Notes: generated by a model from the letters alone, not told the origin. A DNA stretch of 64,000 nucleotides from Saccharopolyspora_D taberi (GCF_039534165.1 NZ_BAAAUX010000014.1:62001-126000); one strand, 5' to 3'. Counted from the first letter of the stretch, positions 37,252-47,072 are shown. A program made the numbers and translations.

Positions 37252-39767
37252 GCGTTGACCTCCTGACGCCCGAACGAGGGCATGGGCAGGGAGACGGGAG
37301 CGGGCCGGATCTGGCCGCGCTCCTCGACGAAGCTGATCGTCGGGTCCGGCGCCTCGGGCGCGTTGACGAACGAGACGAACCGGGAGAGCTTGTCCGGGTC
37401 GTCGAGCACCCCGGCCCACTCGTCGTGGTAGCCGTCGATGTGCGTGGCCATCGCGGCCTCCAGCTCCTCGGCGATGCCCAGGGAGTCCTCGACGATCACG
37501 TCGCGGACGTGGTCGAGCCCGCCCTCCAGCGACTCGATCCACGCCGAGGTGCGCTGGAGCCGGTCGGCGGTGCGGACGTAGAACATCAGGAACCGGTCGA
37601 TCAGCCGGATCAGGCCGTCGTCGTCGAGGTCGGCGGCCAGCAGCTCGGCGTGGCGCGGGGTGAAGCCGCCGTTGCCGCCGACGTAGAGGTTCCAGCCCTT
37701 CTCGGTGGCGATCACCCCGAAGTCCTTGCCACGGGCCTCGGCGCACTCGCGGGCGCAGCCCGACACCCCGGCCTTGATCTTGTGCGGGGAGCGCAGGCCG
37801 CGGTAGCGCAGCTCCAGCCGGATCGCCATGGTCACCGAGTCCTGCACCCCGTAGCGGCACCAGTCGGTGCCCACGCAGGACTTCACCGTGCGCAGCGCCT
37901 TGCCGTAGGCGTGGCCGGACTCGAACCCGGCGTCGACCAGCCTGCGCCAGATCACCGGCAGCTGCTCGACCCGCGCGCCGAACAGGTCGATCCGCTGCCC
38001 GCCGGTGATCTTGGTGTAGAGGCCGAAGTCCCTGGCGACCTCGCCGATGACGATCAGCTTCTCCGGGGTGATCTCCCCGCCGGGGATGCGCGGCACCACC
38101 GAGTAGGTCCCGTTGCGCTGGAGGTTGGCCAGGAAGCGGTCGTTGGTGTCCTGGAGGCCGGCCTGCTCGCCTTCGAGGATGTGGCCCTTGCCGAGGCTGG
38201 CCAGGATCGAGGCGACGGCGGGCTTGCAGATGTCGCAGCCGCGGCCGGTGCCGTGCCGGGAGACCAGCTCGGAGAACGTCTCGATCCCGGTGGCCTGCAC
38301 GATCTCGAACAGCTCCGCACGCGTCTGCGTGAAGTGCTCGCACAGCGCGTTGGAGGTGCTGACACCGCACTCGCCGAGCAGGGTCTTCAGCATCGGCACG
38401 CAGGATCCGCAGGTCGTTCCCGCCCTGGTGCAGGCTTTGACGGCCGCGACGTCCTCCAGCTCCTGCTCGACGATCGCGGTGGTGATGTCTCCTTTGGACA
38501 CGTTGTTGCAGGAGCAGATCACGGCGTCGGCGGGCAGCGCTCCGGCGTCGACGCCGCTGCCCGCGGGCAGCAGGAGCTGTTCCGGTGGCGCGGGCAGCGG
38601 GCGGTCCACCAGCGGCCGGAGCACGGAGTAGGCGCTGGCGTCGCCGACGAGGACGCCGCCCAGCAGCACCTGCGCGTCGTCGCTGAGCACGAGCTTGGCG
38701 TAGGTGCCCGCCGCGTTGTTGGCGTAGACGACTTCCAGCGCGCCTTCGGTCGTCCCGTGCGCGTCGCCGAAGCTGGCGACGTCGACCCCGAGCAGCTTGA
38801 GCTTGGTCGACATGTCGGCGCCGGGGAACCCGGCACCGTCCTCGCCGACCAGCTGCCCGGCCACGATCTCGGCCATCGTGTTGCCGGGCGCGACCAGCCC
38901 GTAGCAGCGCCCCTCGACGGCGGCGCACTCGCCGACCGCCCAGATGTGCTCGTCGTTGGTGCGGCAGAACTCATCGACCAGCACACCGCCGCGCTCGGCG
39001 CGCGCCAGGCCCGCGGGCTCGGCGAGCTCGTCGCGGGGGCGGACACCGGCCGAGAACACCACCAGATCGGTCTCGATCTCGGTGCCGTCGGACAGCGTCA
39101 CGCCGCGCACCCGGCCGTTCTCGTCGGCGTCGATCGACTGCGTCGCCGCTCCGCAGTGCACGGTGAGCCCGAGCTCCTCGACCAGCCGGGACAGCACCTG
39201 CCCGCCGCCCTCGTCGACCTGCAGCGGCATCAGCCGGGGCGCCATCTCCACGACGTGCGGGCGCATTCCCAGCAGCCGCAACGCGTTCGCCGCCTCCAGC
39301 CCGAGCAGACCGCCGCCGATCACCACGCCGGGACGGCCCTCGGTCGCGGCGTCGCGGATCGCGTCGAGGTCGTCGAGGGTCCGGTAGACGAAGCTGCCCT
39401 CGAGGTCGTGGCCGGGCACCGGCGGGACGAACGGGCGCGATCCGGTCGCCAGCACCAGCGCGTCGTAGGACAGCACCGCACCGTCGGTTGTGGACACCGT
39501 CCGGGCCGCGCGGTCGACGGCGGTGACGCCGGTGGTCAGCCGCAGCTCGACCAGCGGGTCTTCGAGGAACTCGTGGGAGACCAGGCTGAGGTCCTCGGCG
39601 CTCTTGCCGTCCAGGTAGGACGACAGCGCCACGCGGTCGTAGGCGGGGTGCGGTTCCTCGCCGAGCACGACGATCCGCCAGGCGTCGCCGGTGTCCTTGG
39701 CCCGGACCTCTTCAACGAGGCGGTGACCGACCATGCCGTGGCCGACCACGATGAGAGTGCGGGTCAT
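37248..39767 (-). CDS. nirB: Nitrite reductase large subunit NirB
   Basis: An 839-residue enzyme reducing nitrite to ammonium with NAD(P)H. Domains in order: FAD/NAD-binding (VVGHGMVGHRLVEEVR at the start), a BFD-like [2Fe-2S] domain with CSCNNVSKGDITTAI and CTRAGTTCGSCVP (about residues 415-460), the ferredoxin-like half domain, and the siroheme/[4Fe-4S] domain with SCVGTDWCRYG and GCARECAEARGKD (about residues 630-680). All cluster cysteines are present. The start overlaps the stop of the FAD oxidoreductase gene by four bases. Confidence 0.95.
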   Translation of the reverse strand: MTRTLIVVGHGMVGHRLVEEVRAKDTGDAWRIVVLGEEPHPAYDRVALSSYLDGKSAEDLSLVSHEFLEDPLVELRLTTGVTAVDRAARTVSTTDGAVLSYDALVLATGSRPFVPPVPGHDLEGSFVYRTLDDLDAIRDAATEGRPGVVIGGGLLGLEAANALRLLGMRPHVVEMAPRLMPLQVDEGGGQVLSRLVEELGLTVHCGAATQSIDADENGRVRGVTLSDGTEIETDLVVFSAGVRPRDELAEPAGLARAERGGVLVDEFCRTNDEHIWAVGECAAVEGRCYGLVAPGNTMAEIVAGQLVGEDGAGFPGADMSTKLKLLGVDVASFGDAHGTTEGALEVVYANNAAGTYAKLVLSDDAQVLLGGVLVGDASAYSVLRPLVDRPLPAPPEQLLLPAGSGVDAGALPADAVICSCNNVSKGDITTAIVEQELEDVAAVKACTRAGTTCGSCVPMLKTLLGECGVSTSNALCEHFTQTRAELFEIVQATGIETFSELVSRHGTGRGCDICKPAVASILASLGKGHILEGEQAGLQDTNDRFLANLQRNGTYSVVPRIPGGEITPEKLIVIGEVARDFGLYTKITGGQRIDLFGARVEQLPVIWRRLVDAGFESGHAYGKALRTVKSCVGTDWCRYGVQDSVTMAIRLELRYRGLRSPHKIKAGVSGCARECAEARGKDFGVIATEKGWNLYVGGNGGFTPRHAELLAADLDDDGLIRLIDRFLMFYVRTADRLQRTSAWIESLEGGLDHVRDVIVEDSLGIAEELEAAMATHIDGYHDEWAGVLDDPDKLSRFVSFVNAPEAPDPTISFVEERGQIRPAPVSLPMPSFGRQEVNA

Positions 39768-41146
39768 GCGGCGCCCTCCTGTTCTTCATCGGTGTGGGTG
39801 CGTAGCGAGCCGCAGATGCGGCGGACGTCGTCGGCGCAGCCGCCGCAGCCGGTGGTCGCGCGGGTGGTCCGCGCCAGCTCGGCGACGCTGCGCGAGCCCC
39901 CGTGCCACGCGGTGACCAGCGCCTTCTTGGTCACGTTGTTGCAGCGGCAGACGACCGCGTCGTCGGGCAGCTCGACCGGGGTCGCCCTGGTCGCCGCGGC
40001 GGTGCCCAGCAGCAGGCCCAGCCGGTCGGACGGCACCGGCAGGTCGCCGTCGTGCAGCTGCGTGACCGAGGCGATCGCCTGCGGGAAGCCGAACAGCACC
40101 GCGCCGGTGATGCGCTCGTCCTCCAGCGCCAGCCGGGCGTAGCGCCCGCGCGCCGGGTCCGACAGCGTGACGACCTCGGCGTCCAGGCTGGCCAGCCCCT
40201 CCGGCGTGCCCAGCGACACCAGGTCGATGCCGCGCGCCTTGAGCCGGGTGACCGTCCTGGTGCCGGTGTAGCGGGTGTCGGAGCCGGTGAGCCTGCGGGC
40301 CAGCGCGTCGGCCTGGTCCCAGGCGGTGGCGATCAGGCCCGGCACCTCGCCGCCGTGCTCGGCGCAGTCGCCGATCGCGTGCACCCGCGGGTCGCTGGTG
40401 GTCATCCGGTCGTCGACCACCACGCCGCGGGCGACCTCCAGCCCGCTGCGGCGGGCCAGCTCGGTCTCGGGCACGACCCCGGTGCAGACGAACAGCGAGT
40501 CGACCGCCAGCACCTCGCCGTCGTCGAGCACGAGCTTGCCCGGCTGGTGCTCGACCGCCTTGCGCCCGAGCCGGGTCTGCACGCCGAGCGTCCTCAGCCG
40601 GTCGGCGAGCAGCTTGCCGCCGGTGGCGTCGAGCTGCCGGTCCATCAGGTACTTCTTCGGGTGCACGAGCGTGACCTCGCAGCCCCGGCCCGCGAGCCCG
40701 CGGGCCGCCTCGACCCCGAGGATTCCGCCGCCGATCACCACGACCCGTCCCCGAGGGGGCCGTTCGCAGTCGGCGAGGGTCCGCAGGGTCCGGACGTTGT
40801 CGGCGTCCTGGAGCCCGGCGATCTCCGGGGTCCAGGCCCGGGCGCCCGTCGCCAGGACCAGCTCGTCGTAGCTGTGGATGCCGTCGGTGTCGGTGTGCAC
40901 CCAGCGGCTGCGGCGGTCGACGTGGGTCGCGGTGACCCCGAGCCGGACGTCGGCGTCGACGCCGGGCAGCGTGATCCCCTCCGGGGTCAGCGAACCGTCG
41001 AGGACCGATCCGAGCAGGACCCGGTTGTAGGCGGCCCGGGGCTCGGCCCCGAGGATCGTGATCGGGCCCCGGTGCCCGTGGTGGCGCATCCGGTCGGCGA
41101 ACCGGTGCGCGGCGGGGCCGTTGCCGATGACGAGTACGCGGCTCAT
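39764..41146 (-). CDS. FAD/[2Fe-2S] oxidoreductase, probable electron-transfer partner of nitrate reductase
   Basis: A 460-residue protein resembling the front of NirB and Bacillus NasB. VLVIGNGPAAHRFADRMRHH binds FAD, VVVIGGGILGVEAARGL binds NAD(P)H, and a C-terminal BFD-like domain has CRCNNVTKKALVTAW and TTGCGGCADDVRRIC for a [2Fe-2S] cluster. It most likely carries electrons from NAD(P)H to the molybdenum nitrate reductase encoded just upstream, because that protein lacks its own flavin part. It overlaps its neighbours by four bases on each side. Confidence 0.86.
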   Translation of the reverse strand: MSRVLVIGNGPAAHRFADRMRHHGHRGPITILGAEPRAAYNRVLLGSVLDGSLTPEGITLPGVDADVRLGVTATHVDRRSRWVHTDTDGIHSYDELVLATGARAWTPEIAGLQDADNVRTLRTLADCERPPRGRVVVIGGGILGVEAARGLAGRGCEVTLVHPKKYLMDRQLDATGGKLLADRLRTLGVQTRLGRKAVEHQPGKLVLDDGEVLAVDSLFVCTGVVPETELARRSGLEVARGVVVDDRMTTSDPRVHAIGDCAEHGGEVPGLIATAWDQADALARRLTGSDTRYTGTRTVTRLKARGIDLVSLGTPEGLASLDAEVVTLSDPARGRYARLALEDERITGAVLFGFPQAIASVTQLHDGDLPVPSDRLGLLLGTAAATRATPVELPDDAVVCRCNNVTKKALVTAWHGGSRSVAELARTTRATTGCGGCADDVRRICGSLRTHTDEEQEGAA

Positions 41147-43233
41147 CGGCCCACCTCGTCGGCCGATCGCACGCGCACCGCGCTGACCTTGAACTCCGGC
41201 ATCCGGCTGCGCGGGTCCAGCGCGTCACCGGTGATCAGGTTGGCCCGCTCGTCGTCGGGGAAGTGGAACGGCAGGAACACCGTGTCGGTGCGCATCGTGC
41301 CGACCAGCCGGACGCGCGCGACGGTCTCGCCGCGCGCGGAGCTGACCCGCGCGAGCGCGCCGTCGCGGAGCCCTGCCCGGTCGGCGGTGTCGGGGTGGAT
41401 TTCCATGAACGACTCCGGTGCGGCCTCGTTGAGCTCGGCGATCCGGCGGGTCTGCGCGCCCGACTGGTACTGCGCGAGCACCCGCCCGGTGGTGGCGTGC
41501 AGCGGGAACGCGGTGCCCGGCAGCTCGGCGGCGTCGCGGTGGTCGACGGCCGCGAACCGGGCGCGGCCGTCGGGGTGGGCGAAGCCGTCGAGGAACAGCC
41601 GGGGCGTGCCCGGGTGCGGGGCGTCGGGGTTCTGGTTGTCCGGGCAGGGCCAGTGCAGCGCCTCGCCGGATTCGAGCCGGTCGTAGGTGATTCCCGAGTA
41701 GTCGGCCTTGCCGCCCGCCGAGGCGCGGCGCAGCTCGTCGAAGACCTCCCGCGGCGCGGTGGGGTAGCGGTGGCCCGGCTCACCGAGCCGGACCGCCAGC
41801 CCGTGCAGGACCTCCAGGTCGCTGCGCGCGTGCGAGGGGGGGACCTGGAGGCGCCGCCTGCGCAGGATGCGGCCCTCCAGGTTCGTCATCGTGCCGTCCT
41901 CCTCGGCCCACTGGGTGACCGGCAGGACCACGTCGGCCATCCGGGTCGTCTCCGACGGCACGAAGTCCGCCACGACCAGGAGGTCCAAAGAGGACAGACG
42001 CTCGGTGATGTGCCCGGCGTTGGGCGCCGACACCGCCGGATTCGAACCGAAAACCAGCAGAGCGCGCGCTCCGCCTTCGGTGCCCAGCGCGTCAAGCAGT
42101 TCGTAGGCGCTGCGGCCGGGGCCGGGCAGCGAGTCCGCTGCCACGCCCCACAGCCTTGCGATGTGCTCCCGCGAGCCGGGATCGGTGATCATCCGGTAGC
42201 CGGGCAGCTGGTCGGCCTTCTGGCCGTGCTCCCGGCCGCCCTGCCCGTTGCCCTGCCCGGTCAGGCAGCCGTACCCGCTGCCCTCCCTGCCGGGCAGCCC
42301 GAGCGCGAGCGCGAGGTTGATGAACCCGGCCACGGTGTCGGAACCCTTGCTGTGCTGCTCGGCACCGCGACCGGTCAGCACGTGCGCCCGCTCCGCCTCG
42401 GCCAGCATCCGCACCGCGGTGCGCTGCGCGCTGACCGCCACCCCGGTGACCCGCTCGACCCGCTCCGGCCACCAGCTCAGCGCCAGCTGCCACGCGGCGT
42501 CGAAACCGGTGGTGCGCCCGCGGATGTAGTCGGTGTCGGTCCAGCCGTCGACGACGGCGATGTGCAGCAGCCCGAGCGCCAGCGCCAGGTCGGTGCCGGG
42601 CGCGGGCTGCAGGTGCAGCGCCGCGCGTTCGGCGGTGGCGCTGCGGCGCGGGTCGATCACGATCAGCTCGGGGTGGGCGAGGTGCTGCATCAGCGGCGGC
42701 ATGGTCTCGGCCGGGTTGGCCCCGGCGAGCAGGACCACGTCCGCCGCGCCGAGGTCGGTGACCGGGAACGGAAGTCCCCGGTCCAGCCCGAACGCGGCGT
42801 TGCCCGCGGCGGCGGCCGAGGACATGCAGAACCGGCCGTTGTAGTCGATCTGGCTGGTGCCGAGCGCGACCCGCGCGAACTTGCCGAGCAGGTACGCCTT
42901 CTCGTTGGTCAGCCCGCCGCCGCCGAACACGGCCACCGAGTCCCGGCCGTGCGCGGCCTGGATCCGGCGCAGCTCACCGGCGACCTTGTCGAGCGCGGTG
43001 TCCCAGTCCACCGGGACCAGCCGCCCGCCCGCGTCGCGCACCAGCGGGTGGCGCAGCCGGTCGGGGGTGTCCAGGAGCGTCGGGGCGGTCCAGCCCTTCT
43101 GGCACAGCCCGCCCTTGTTGACCGGGAAGTCGGACGGCCGAACGGTCACCCCGGCCCGCTCGCGGCTGAGTCGGGTGCCGCACTGGAGCGCGCAGTACGG
43201 GCAGTGCGTGGCGACGGTTTTCGGTTCAGGCAT
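41143..43233 (-). CDS. Assimilatory nitrate reductase, Mo-bisMGD catalytic subunit
   Basis: A 696-residue molybdopterin oxidoreductase reducing nitrate to nitrite in the cytoplasm. The [4Fe-4S] ligands are C11, C14, C18 and C44 (HCPYCALQCG and GLCQKGW). YNGRFCMSSAAAAGN holds the probable molybdenum-ligand cysteine, and the C-terminal molydopterin-dinucleotide domain starts near PLHATTGRVLAQYQSGAQTR. No twin-arginine signal is present, which fits an assimilatory enzyme (NarB/NasA/NasC type). The ATG at 43233 is the start used by the family; the frame is open further. It overlaps narK by eight bases. mobA at 47073 can supply the cofactor's guanine nucleotide. Confidence 0.93.
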   Translation of the reverse strand: MPEPKTVATHCPYCALQCGTRLSRERAGVTVRPSDFPVNKGGLCQKGWTAPTLLDTPDRLRHPLVRDAGGRLVPVDWDTALDKVAGELRRIQAAHGRDSVAVFGGGGLTNEKAYLLGKFARVALGTSQIDYNGRFCMSSAAAAGNAAFGLDRGLPFPVTDLGAADVVLLAGANPAETMPPLMQHLAHPELIVIDPRRSATAERAALHLQPAPGTDLALALGLLHIAVVDGWTDTDYIRGRTTGFDAAWQLALSWWPERVERVTGVAVSAQRTAVRMLAEAERAHVLTGRGAEQHSKGSDTVAGFINLALALGLPGREGSGYGCLTGQGNGQGGREHGQKADQLPGYRMITDPGSREHIARLWGVAADSLPGPGRSAYELLDALGTEGGARALLVFGSNPAVSAPNAGHITERLSSLDLLVVADFVPSETTRMADVVLPVTQWAEEDGTMTNLEGRILRRRRLQVPPSHARSDLEVLHGLAVRLGEPGHRYPTAPREVFDELRRASAGGKADYSGITYDRLESGEALHWPCPDNQNPDAPHPGTPRLFLDGFAHPDGRARFAAVDHRDAAELPGTAFPLHATTGRVLAQYQSGAQTRRIAELNEAAPESFMEIHPDTADRAGLRDGALARVSSARGETVARVRLVGTMRTDTVFLPFHFPDDERANLITGDALDPRSRMPEFKVSAVRVRSADEVGR

Positions 43234-44590
43234 CGGCGGCCTCCGGTGTCGAACGTCCCCGCCGCAGGTACACCGCCCACGTGACCAGCACGCAGACCGC
43301 GTAGAAGGCGAGGAAGGTGACGAACGCGGCGTCACCGCTGGCGGCCTCGCTGCCGTAGGAGGCGCGGAAGGCGAGGTTGATCCCGACGCCGCCGCTCGCG
43401 CCGACGGCGCCGGCGATCCCGATCACCGCACCGGACATCCGCCGGGCCTGGGCGAAGGCCGCGGTGACATCACCGCCGGAGGTCACGTCGTCCTCGGCCT
43501 TCTTGGCGAACACGGCCGGGATCATCTTGTAGACCGACCCGTTGCCGATCCCGGCGAGCAGGAACAGCGCGGTGAACGCGCCCAGGAACAACGGGAAGGA
43601 GTTCTGCGCGGAGGCCACCAGCAGCAGCGCGGTGCCCAACGCCAGGCCGACGAAGGTCCACAGGGTCACCACGGCACCGCCCCAGCGGTCCGACATCCGC
43701 CCGCCGAACGGACGCGACAGCGAACCCAGCAGCGGGCCGAGGAAGGTGTAGGACGCGGCCTGGAGCGCGGTGAAGTCGAACTGGCTCTGCAGGACCAGGC
43801 CGAAGGCGAAGCCGTAGCCGATGAACGAGCCGAAGGTGCCGATGTAGAGCAGCGAGATCCACCAGGTGTGCGGCTCGCGGGCGGAGTCCCGCAGCGCGCC
43901 CGGCTCGGAGCGCACGGCGTCTACGTTGTCCATCTTCCAGGCGGCCAGCAGCGCGCCGATCACGATCAGCGGCAGGTAGACCCCGGCGACGTAGGCGGGG
44001 CTGGTGTTGCCGACGAACGCGATCACGCCGAGCCCGATCAGCTGCACCACCGGCACGCCGAGGTTGCCGCCACCGGCGTTGAGGCCCAGCGCCCAGCCCT
44101 GTAACCGCTGCGGGTAGAACGTGGTGATGTTGGTCATCGACGACGCGAAGTTGCCGCCGCCGACCCCGGTCAGCGCGCCCAGCACCAGGAACACCCACAG
44201 CGGGGTGCCGGGCTGCTGGACGAACCAGCAGGTCAGCAGCGTGGGTATCAGCAGGATCGAGGTGGAGAACACGGTCCAGTTGCGCCCGCCGTAGCGGGTC
44301 ACCGCGTAGCTGTAGGGCAGCCGCAGCAGCGCGCCCACCAGGGTCGGGGTGCACACCAGCAGGAACTTCTCGCCCGCGGTGAAGCCCAGGCCGATGGCGG
44401 GCGACATGAACAGCACCATGACCGACCAGATGCTCCACACGGAGAATCCGAGGTGCTCGGTGAAGATCGACAGGTAGAGGTTGCGCCGCGCGACGTGCTT
44501 GCCCTCGCGCTCCCAGAACTGCTCGTCCTCGGGGTTCCAGCCGCCGATCCAGCGGCCGGATCCGGTCCTGAGCGTCGATGTGGTCGTCAA
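43226..44590 (-). CDS. narK: Nitrate/nitrite MFS transporter NarK
   Basis: A 454-residue NNP-family carrier with 12 membrane spans. GGGNFASSMTNITTFYPQRL and LGLNAGGGNLGVPVVQLIGL are the two nitrate-signature loops, and GFAFGLVLQSQF is conserved. I place the start at TTG 44590 because GAGGAG lies six bases before it; ATG or GTG codons further up lack a ribosome site. It is the first gene of the nitrate operon, and its stop overlaps the nitrate reductase start. A GlnR-like box is centred about 80 bases upstream. Confidence 0.92.
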   Translation of the reverse strand: MTTTSTLRTGSGRWIGGWNPEDEQFWEREGKHVARRNLYLSIFTEHLGFSVWSIWSVMVLFMSPAIGLGFTAGEKFLLVCTPTLVGALLRLPYSYAVTRYGGRNWTVFSTSILLIPTLLTCWFVQQPGTPLWVFLVLGALTGVGGGNFASSMTNITTFYPQRLQGWALGLNAGGGNLGVPVVQLIGLGVIAFVGNTSPAYVAGVYLPLIVIGALLAAWKMDNVDAVRSEPGALRDSAREPHTWWISLLYIGTFGSFIGYGFAFGLVLQSQFDFTALQAASYTFLGPLLGSLSRPFGGRMSDRWGGAVVTLWTFVGLALGTALLLVASAQNSFPLFLGAFTALFLLAGIGNGSVYKMIPAVFAKKAEDDVTSGGDVTAAFAQARRMSGAVIGIAGAVGASGGVGINLAFRASYGSEAASGDAAFVTFLAFYAVCVLVTWAVYLRRGRSTPEAADA

Positions 44591-44656
44591 AGTCGGCTCC
44601 TCTTCGTCGTGCTCGCAGACGTTAGGAACGCGGTGTTTCTTCGACTCGCGGTCCGC

Positions 44657-44683
44657 GTTACCGAGAAGAAAAGTAGCCTTCAC
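44657..44683. promoter_or_regulatory. GlnR-like box upstream of narK
   Basis: Read on the plus strand, GTTAC (44657-44661), six bases, GAAAA (44668-44672), six bases, TTCAC (44679-44683). This follows the actinomycete GlnR pattern gTnAC-n6-GaAAC repeated at 11-base intervals, with mismatches in the later boxes. It lies 67 bases upstream of the narK start. GlnR control of nitrate genes is established in Streptomyces and Amycolatopsis. Confidence 0.5.
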
Positions 44684-44763
44684 AAGATCGCCTCGGGCGT
44701 GTGTGAGACGTGCGACGCAGCTCACTCCGGCGGCCTAATTTCGCGGTGTGGGACGGTGGAGCG

Positions 44764-45585
44764 GTGACTGGACGAGGTGGCGAGGACCGGCGGCGCGCGC
44801 GGGAGCTGTTCGGGGCGGCGAGGCGGATCACCGCCCTGACCGGCGCCGGGGTCTCCACCGCCTCCGGCATCCCGGACTTCCGCGGGCCGAACGGTGTGTG
44901 GACGCGTGACCCGCGCGCTCAGCGGCTCAGCGACATCGACAGCTACCTAAACGATCCCGAGGTCCGGCGAGAGTCGTGGCAGCGCCGGATGGACAACCCG
45001 GCGTGGACGGCCGAGCCCAACGCCGCGCACCGGGCTTTCGTGGACCTGGCCGCCTCCGGCAGGCTCGGCATGCTGCTGACCCAGAACATCGACGAGCTGC
45101 ACCAGCGCGCCGGGCTGGCCAGGGACAAGGTGCTGGAGCTGCACGGGTCGATGTTCGGCACGGTCTGCATGGACTGCGGCAGCACCGGCTCGACGCGCGC
45201 CGCGCTGGAGCGGGTCGCGGCGGGGGAGGCGGACCCGCCGTGCCGCGCCTGCGGCGGGATCCTGAAGTCGACGACGGTGTCGTTCGGCCAGCCGCTGGAC
45301 CCCGACGTGGTGCGCGCGTGCAGGCGGGCGTCGCTCGACTGCGACCTGTTCCTCGTCGCGGGCACCTCGCTGACCGTCTACCCGGCGGCCGGTTTCGCGG
45401 AGCTGGCCGTCAAGGCGGGTGCGGAGCTGGTGATCTGCAACGCCGAGCCCACCCCTTACGACGACCTGGCCGCGGCCGTCCTGCGCGAACCGCTGGTCGA
45501 GGTCCTGCCCGAGCTGATGGCCGTCGAGCCCACCGGGGCCGAGCGCCCGCTGCGGACCTGGGGAGACCCCAGCACCTGGGGCTGA
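44764..45585 (+). CDS. Sirtuin NAD-dependent protein deacylase
   Basis: A 273-residue Sir2 enzyme. GAGVSTASGIPDFRG binds NAD, TQNIDELHQRAG and ELHGSMF give the catalytic histidine, and the zinc ligands are CMDC and CRAC. It removes acetyl or other acyl groups from lysines, for example of acyl-CoA synthetases. I chose the GTG at 44764; an upstream in-frame GTG and ATG give a longer start with no similarity. It is divergent from the nitrate operon. Confidence 0.9.
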   Translation: MTGRGGEDRRRARELFGAARRITALTGAGVSTASGIPDFRGPNGVWTRDPRAQRLSDIDSYLNDPEVRRESWQRRMDNPAWTAEPNAAHRAFVDLAASGRLGMLLTQNIDELHQRAGLARDKVLELHGSMFGTVCMDCGSTGSTRAALERVAAGEADPPCRACGGILKSTTVSFGQPLDPDVVRACRRASLDCDLFLVAGTSLTVYPAAGFAELAVKAGAELVICNAEPTPYDDLAAAVLREPLVEVLPELMAVEPTGAERPLRTWGDPSTWG

Positions 45586-45745
45586 GCGGTCCGAACGGCG
45601 TACGCGCCGGTGTGTTGTGCCTGGGGCGGCAGACCGCGCATGTGACAAAAGTGGCTGAGCCCTTCACCGTCGGTGAGACTCCATAAGGCGCATTCGGATT
45701 GCGGCTTTCCGGGGTAGCCCGCAGGTGCAGGAGGAGGTGGCGGCC

Positions 45746-46942
45746 GTGGCGTTCGCACGCGGGTTCGGCAGGAGGGGAGCTTCGGCGTTGGCGGCGGTGG
45801 CCGCCGTCGCCCTGGCGGTGCCGGGGGCGGGACTGGCCGCGCCGGAGCCGCCCGACCCCGGGACCGCCGACCGCGTCGGTGCGCTGACCAGCAGGCTCGC
45901 CGCCGCCGAAGCCCGGCTGGTCGACCTCAGCGCCCAGGTCGAGCTGAAGATGGAGGACGCCAACAAGGCCCGCGTCGACCTCCAGCGCGCCGAGCGCGAG
46001 GTGCGTGCCGCCGAGCAGACGGCGGCGAGCGCGGGCGCGGAGGTCGACGCGGCCGGGCGGCAGATCGAGGAGCAGCGCCGCAGGCTCGACGACTTCGCGG
46101 CGCGCAGCTACCGGCAGGGCAGCAGGCTCGGCTCGCTGACCGCGCTGGCCGGGGTCCGCGGCCCGGACGAGCTGCTGGCCCGCGCCGAACTGCTCGACGT
46201 GGTCGGCCGGACCGAGCTGGACGTGCTCGACGACCTGGAGCGCGCCCGCGTGGAGAAGGTCAACAAGGACTCGCTCGCGCGGGCGGCCGAGCAGCGCGCG
46301 CAGGCGGACCGCGCCGCCGCCGACGACGCCCGCAGCGCCGCCGAGGCGGCCGAGAACGCCGCGATCGCGGCGCAGGCCGACCAGCTGGCGCAGATCCGTC
46401 CGCTGGAGGCCGACAAGTCGGAGGTGGAGGCGCAGCTCGCCGCGGTCCGAGCGCAGTTCCCGGCCGCGGAGGAGCCGCCGCGTCCCCCGGAGCCGGCGCC
46501 GGACGATGCCGTCCCGGCAGGCGACGCGGTGGAAACCGTGATCCAGCGGGCGATGTCGCAGCTCGGCGTCACCTACGCGTGGGGCGGCGGAACGTCGTCC
46601 GGCCCGAGCCGGGGCATCCGCGACGGCGGTGTCGCCGACTCCCACGGCGACTTCCGCAAGGTCGGCTTCGACTGCTCGGGCCTGATGCTCTACGCGTTCG
46701 CCGGCGCCGGGATCGAGCTCGACCACTACAGCGGCTACCAGTACCTGGCGGGCCACCAGGTCCCGGTCTCGGCGATGCGGCGCGGCGACATGCTGTTCTG
46801 GCAGGACTCCGGACGCACCCACCACGTCGCCCTGTACCTGGGCGGCGGCCGGATGATCGAGGCGCCGTACTCCGGCGCGCAGGTGCGCATCGCGCCGGTC
46901 CGCTACAGCGGACTCGCGCCGTACGCCGTGCGCCTGCTCTGA
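45746..46942 (+). CDS. NlpC/P60 peptidoglycan endopeptidase, RipA-like
   Basis: A 398-residue secreted cell-wall hydrolase. A signal peptide (about residues 1-32) is followed by a long Ala/Glu/Arg-rich coiled coil (about 40-230), a proline-rich linker and a C-terminal NlpC/P60 domain from about 258. The catalytic cysteine is in VGFDCSGLM near residue 309 and the histidine in RTHHVALYLGGG near 358. The coiled coil resembles the self-inhibiting front of mycobacterial RipA (Rv1477), whose gene has the same position relative to moxR. It should cut D-Glu-mDAP bonds during septum splitting. The GTG at 45746 has GGAGGAGGTGG seven bases upstream. Confidence 0.9.
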   Translation: MAFARGFGRRGASALAAVAAVALAVPGAGLAAPEPPDPGTADRVGALTSRLAAAEARLVDLSAQVELKMEDANKARVDLQRAEREVRAAEQTAASAGAEVDAAGRQIEEQRRRLDDFAARSYRQGSRLGSLTALAGVRGPDELLARAELLDVVGRTELDVLDDLERARVEKVNKDSLARAAEQRAQADRAAADDARSAAEAAENAAIAAQADQLAQIRPLEADKSEVEAQLAAVRAQFPAAEEPPRPPEPAPDDAVPAGDAVETVIQRAMSQLGVTYAWGGGTSSGPSRGIRDGGVADSHGDFRKVGFDCSGLMLYAFAGAGIELDHYSGYQYLAGHQVPVSAMRRGDMLFWQDSGRTHHVALYLGGGRMIEAPYSGAQVRIAPVRYSGLAPYAVRLL

Positions 46943-47072
46943 ACGCGGGACACCTCTACTCGGTTCAGCCCCCGTCGCCTCCCACCGTGACGATCGGCGT
47001 TCGCATCCCGAACGCCAAGTCGTGGTGGCTCCCGGTGACCTGTTGGCCCGGTGAGCTGGAAGCATCGAGGGC

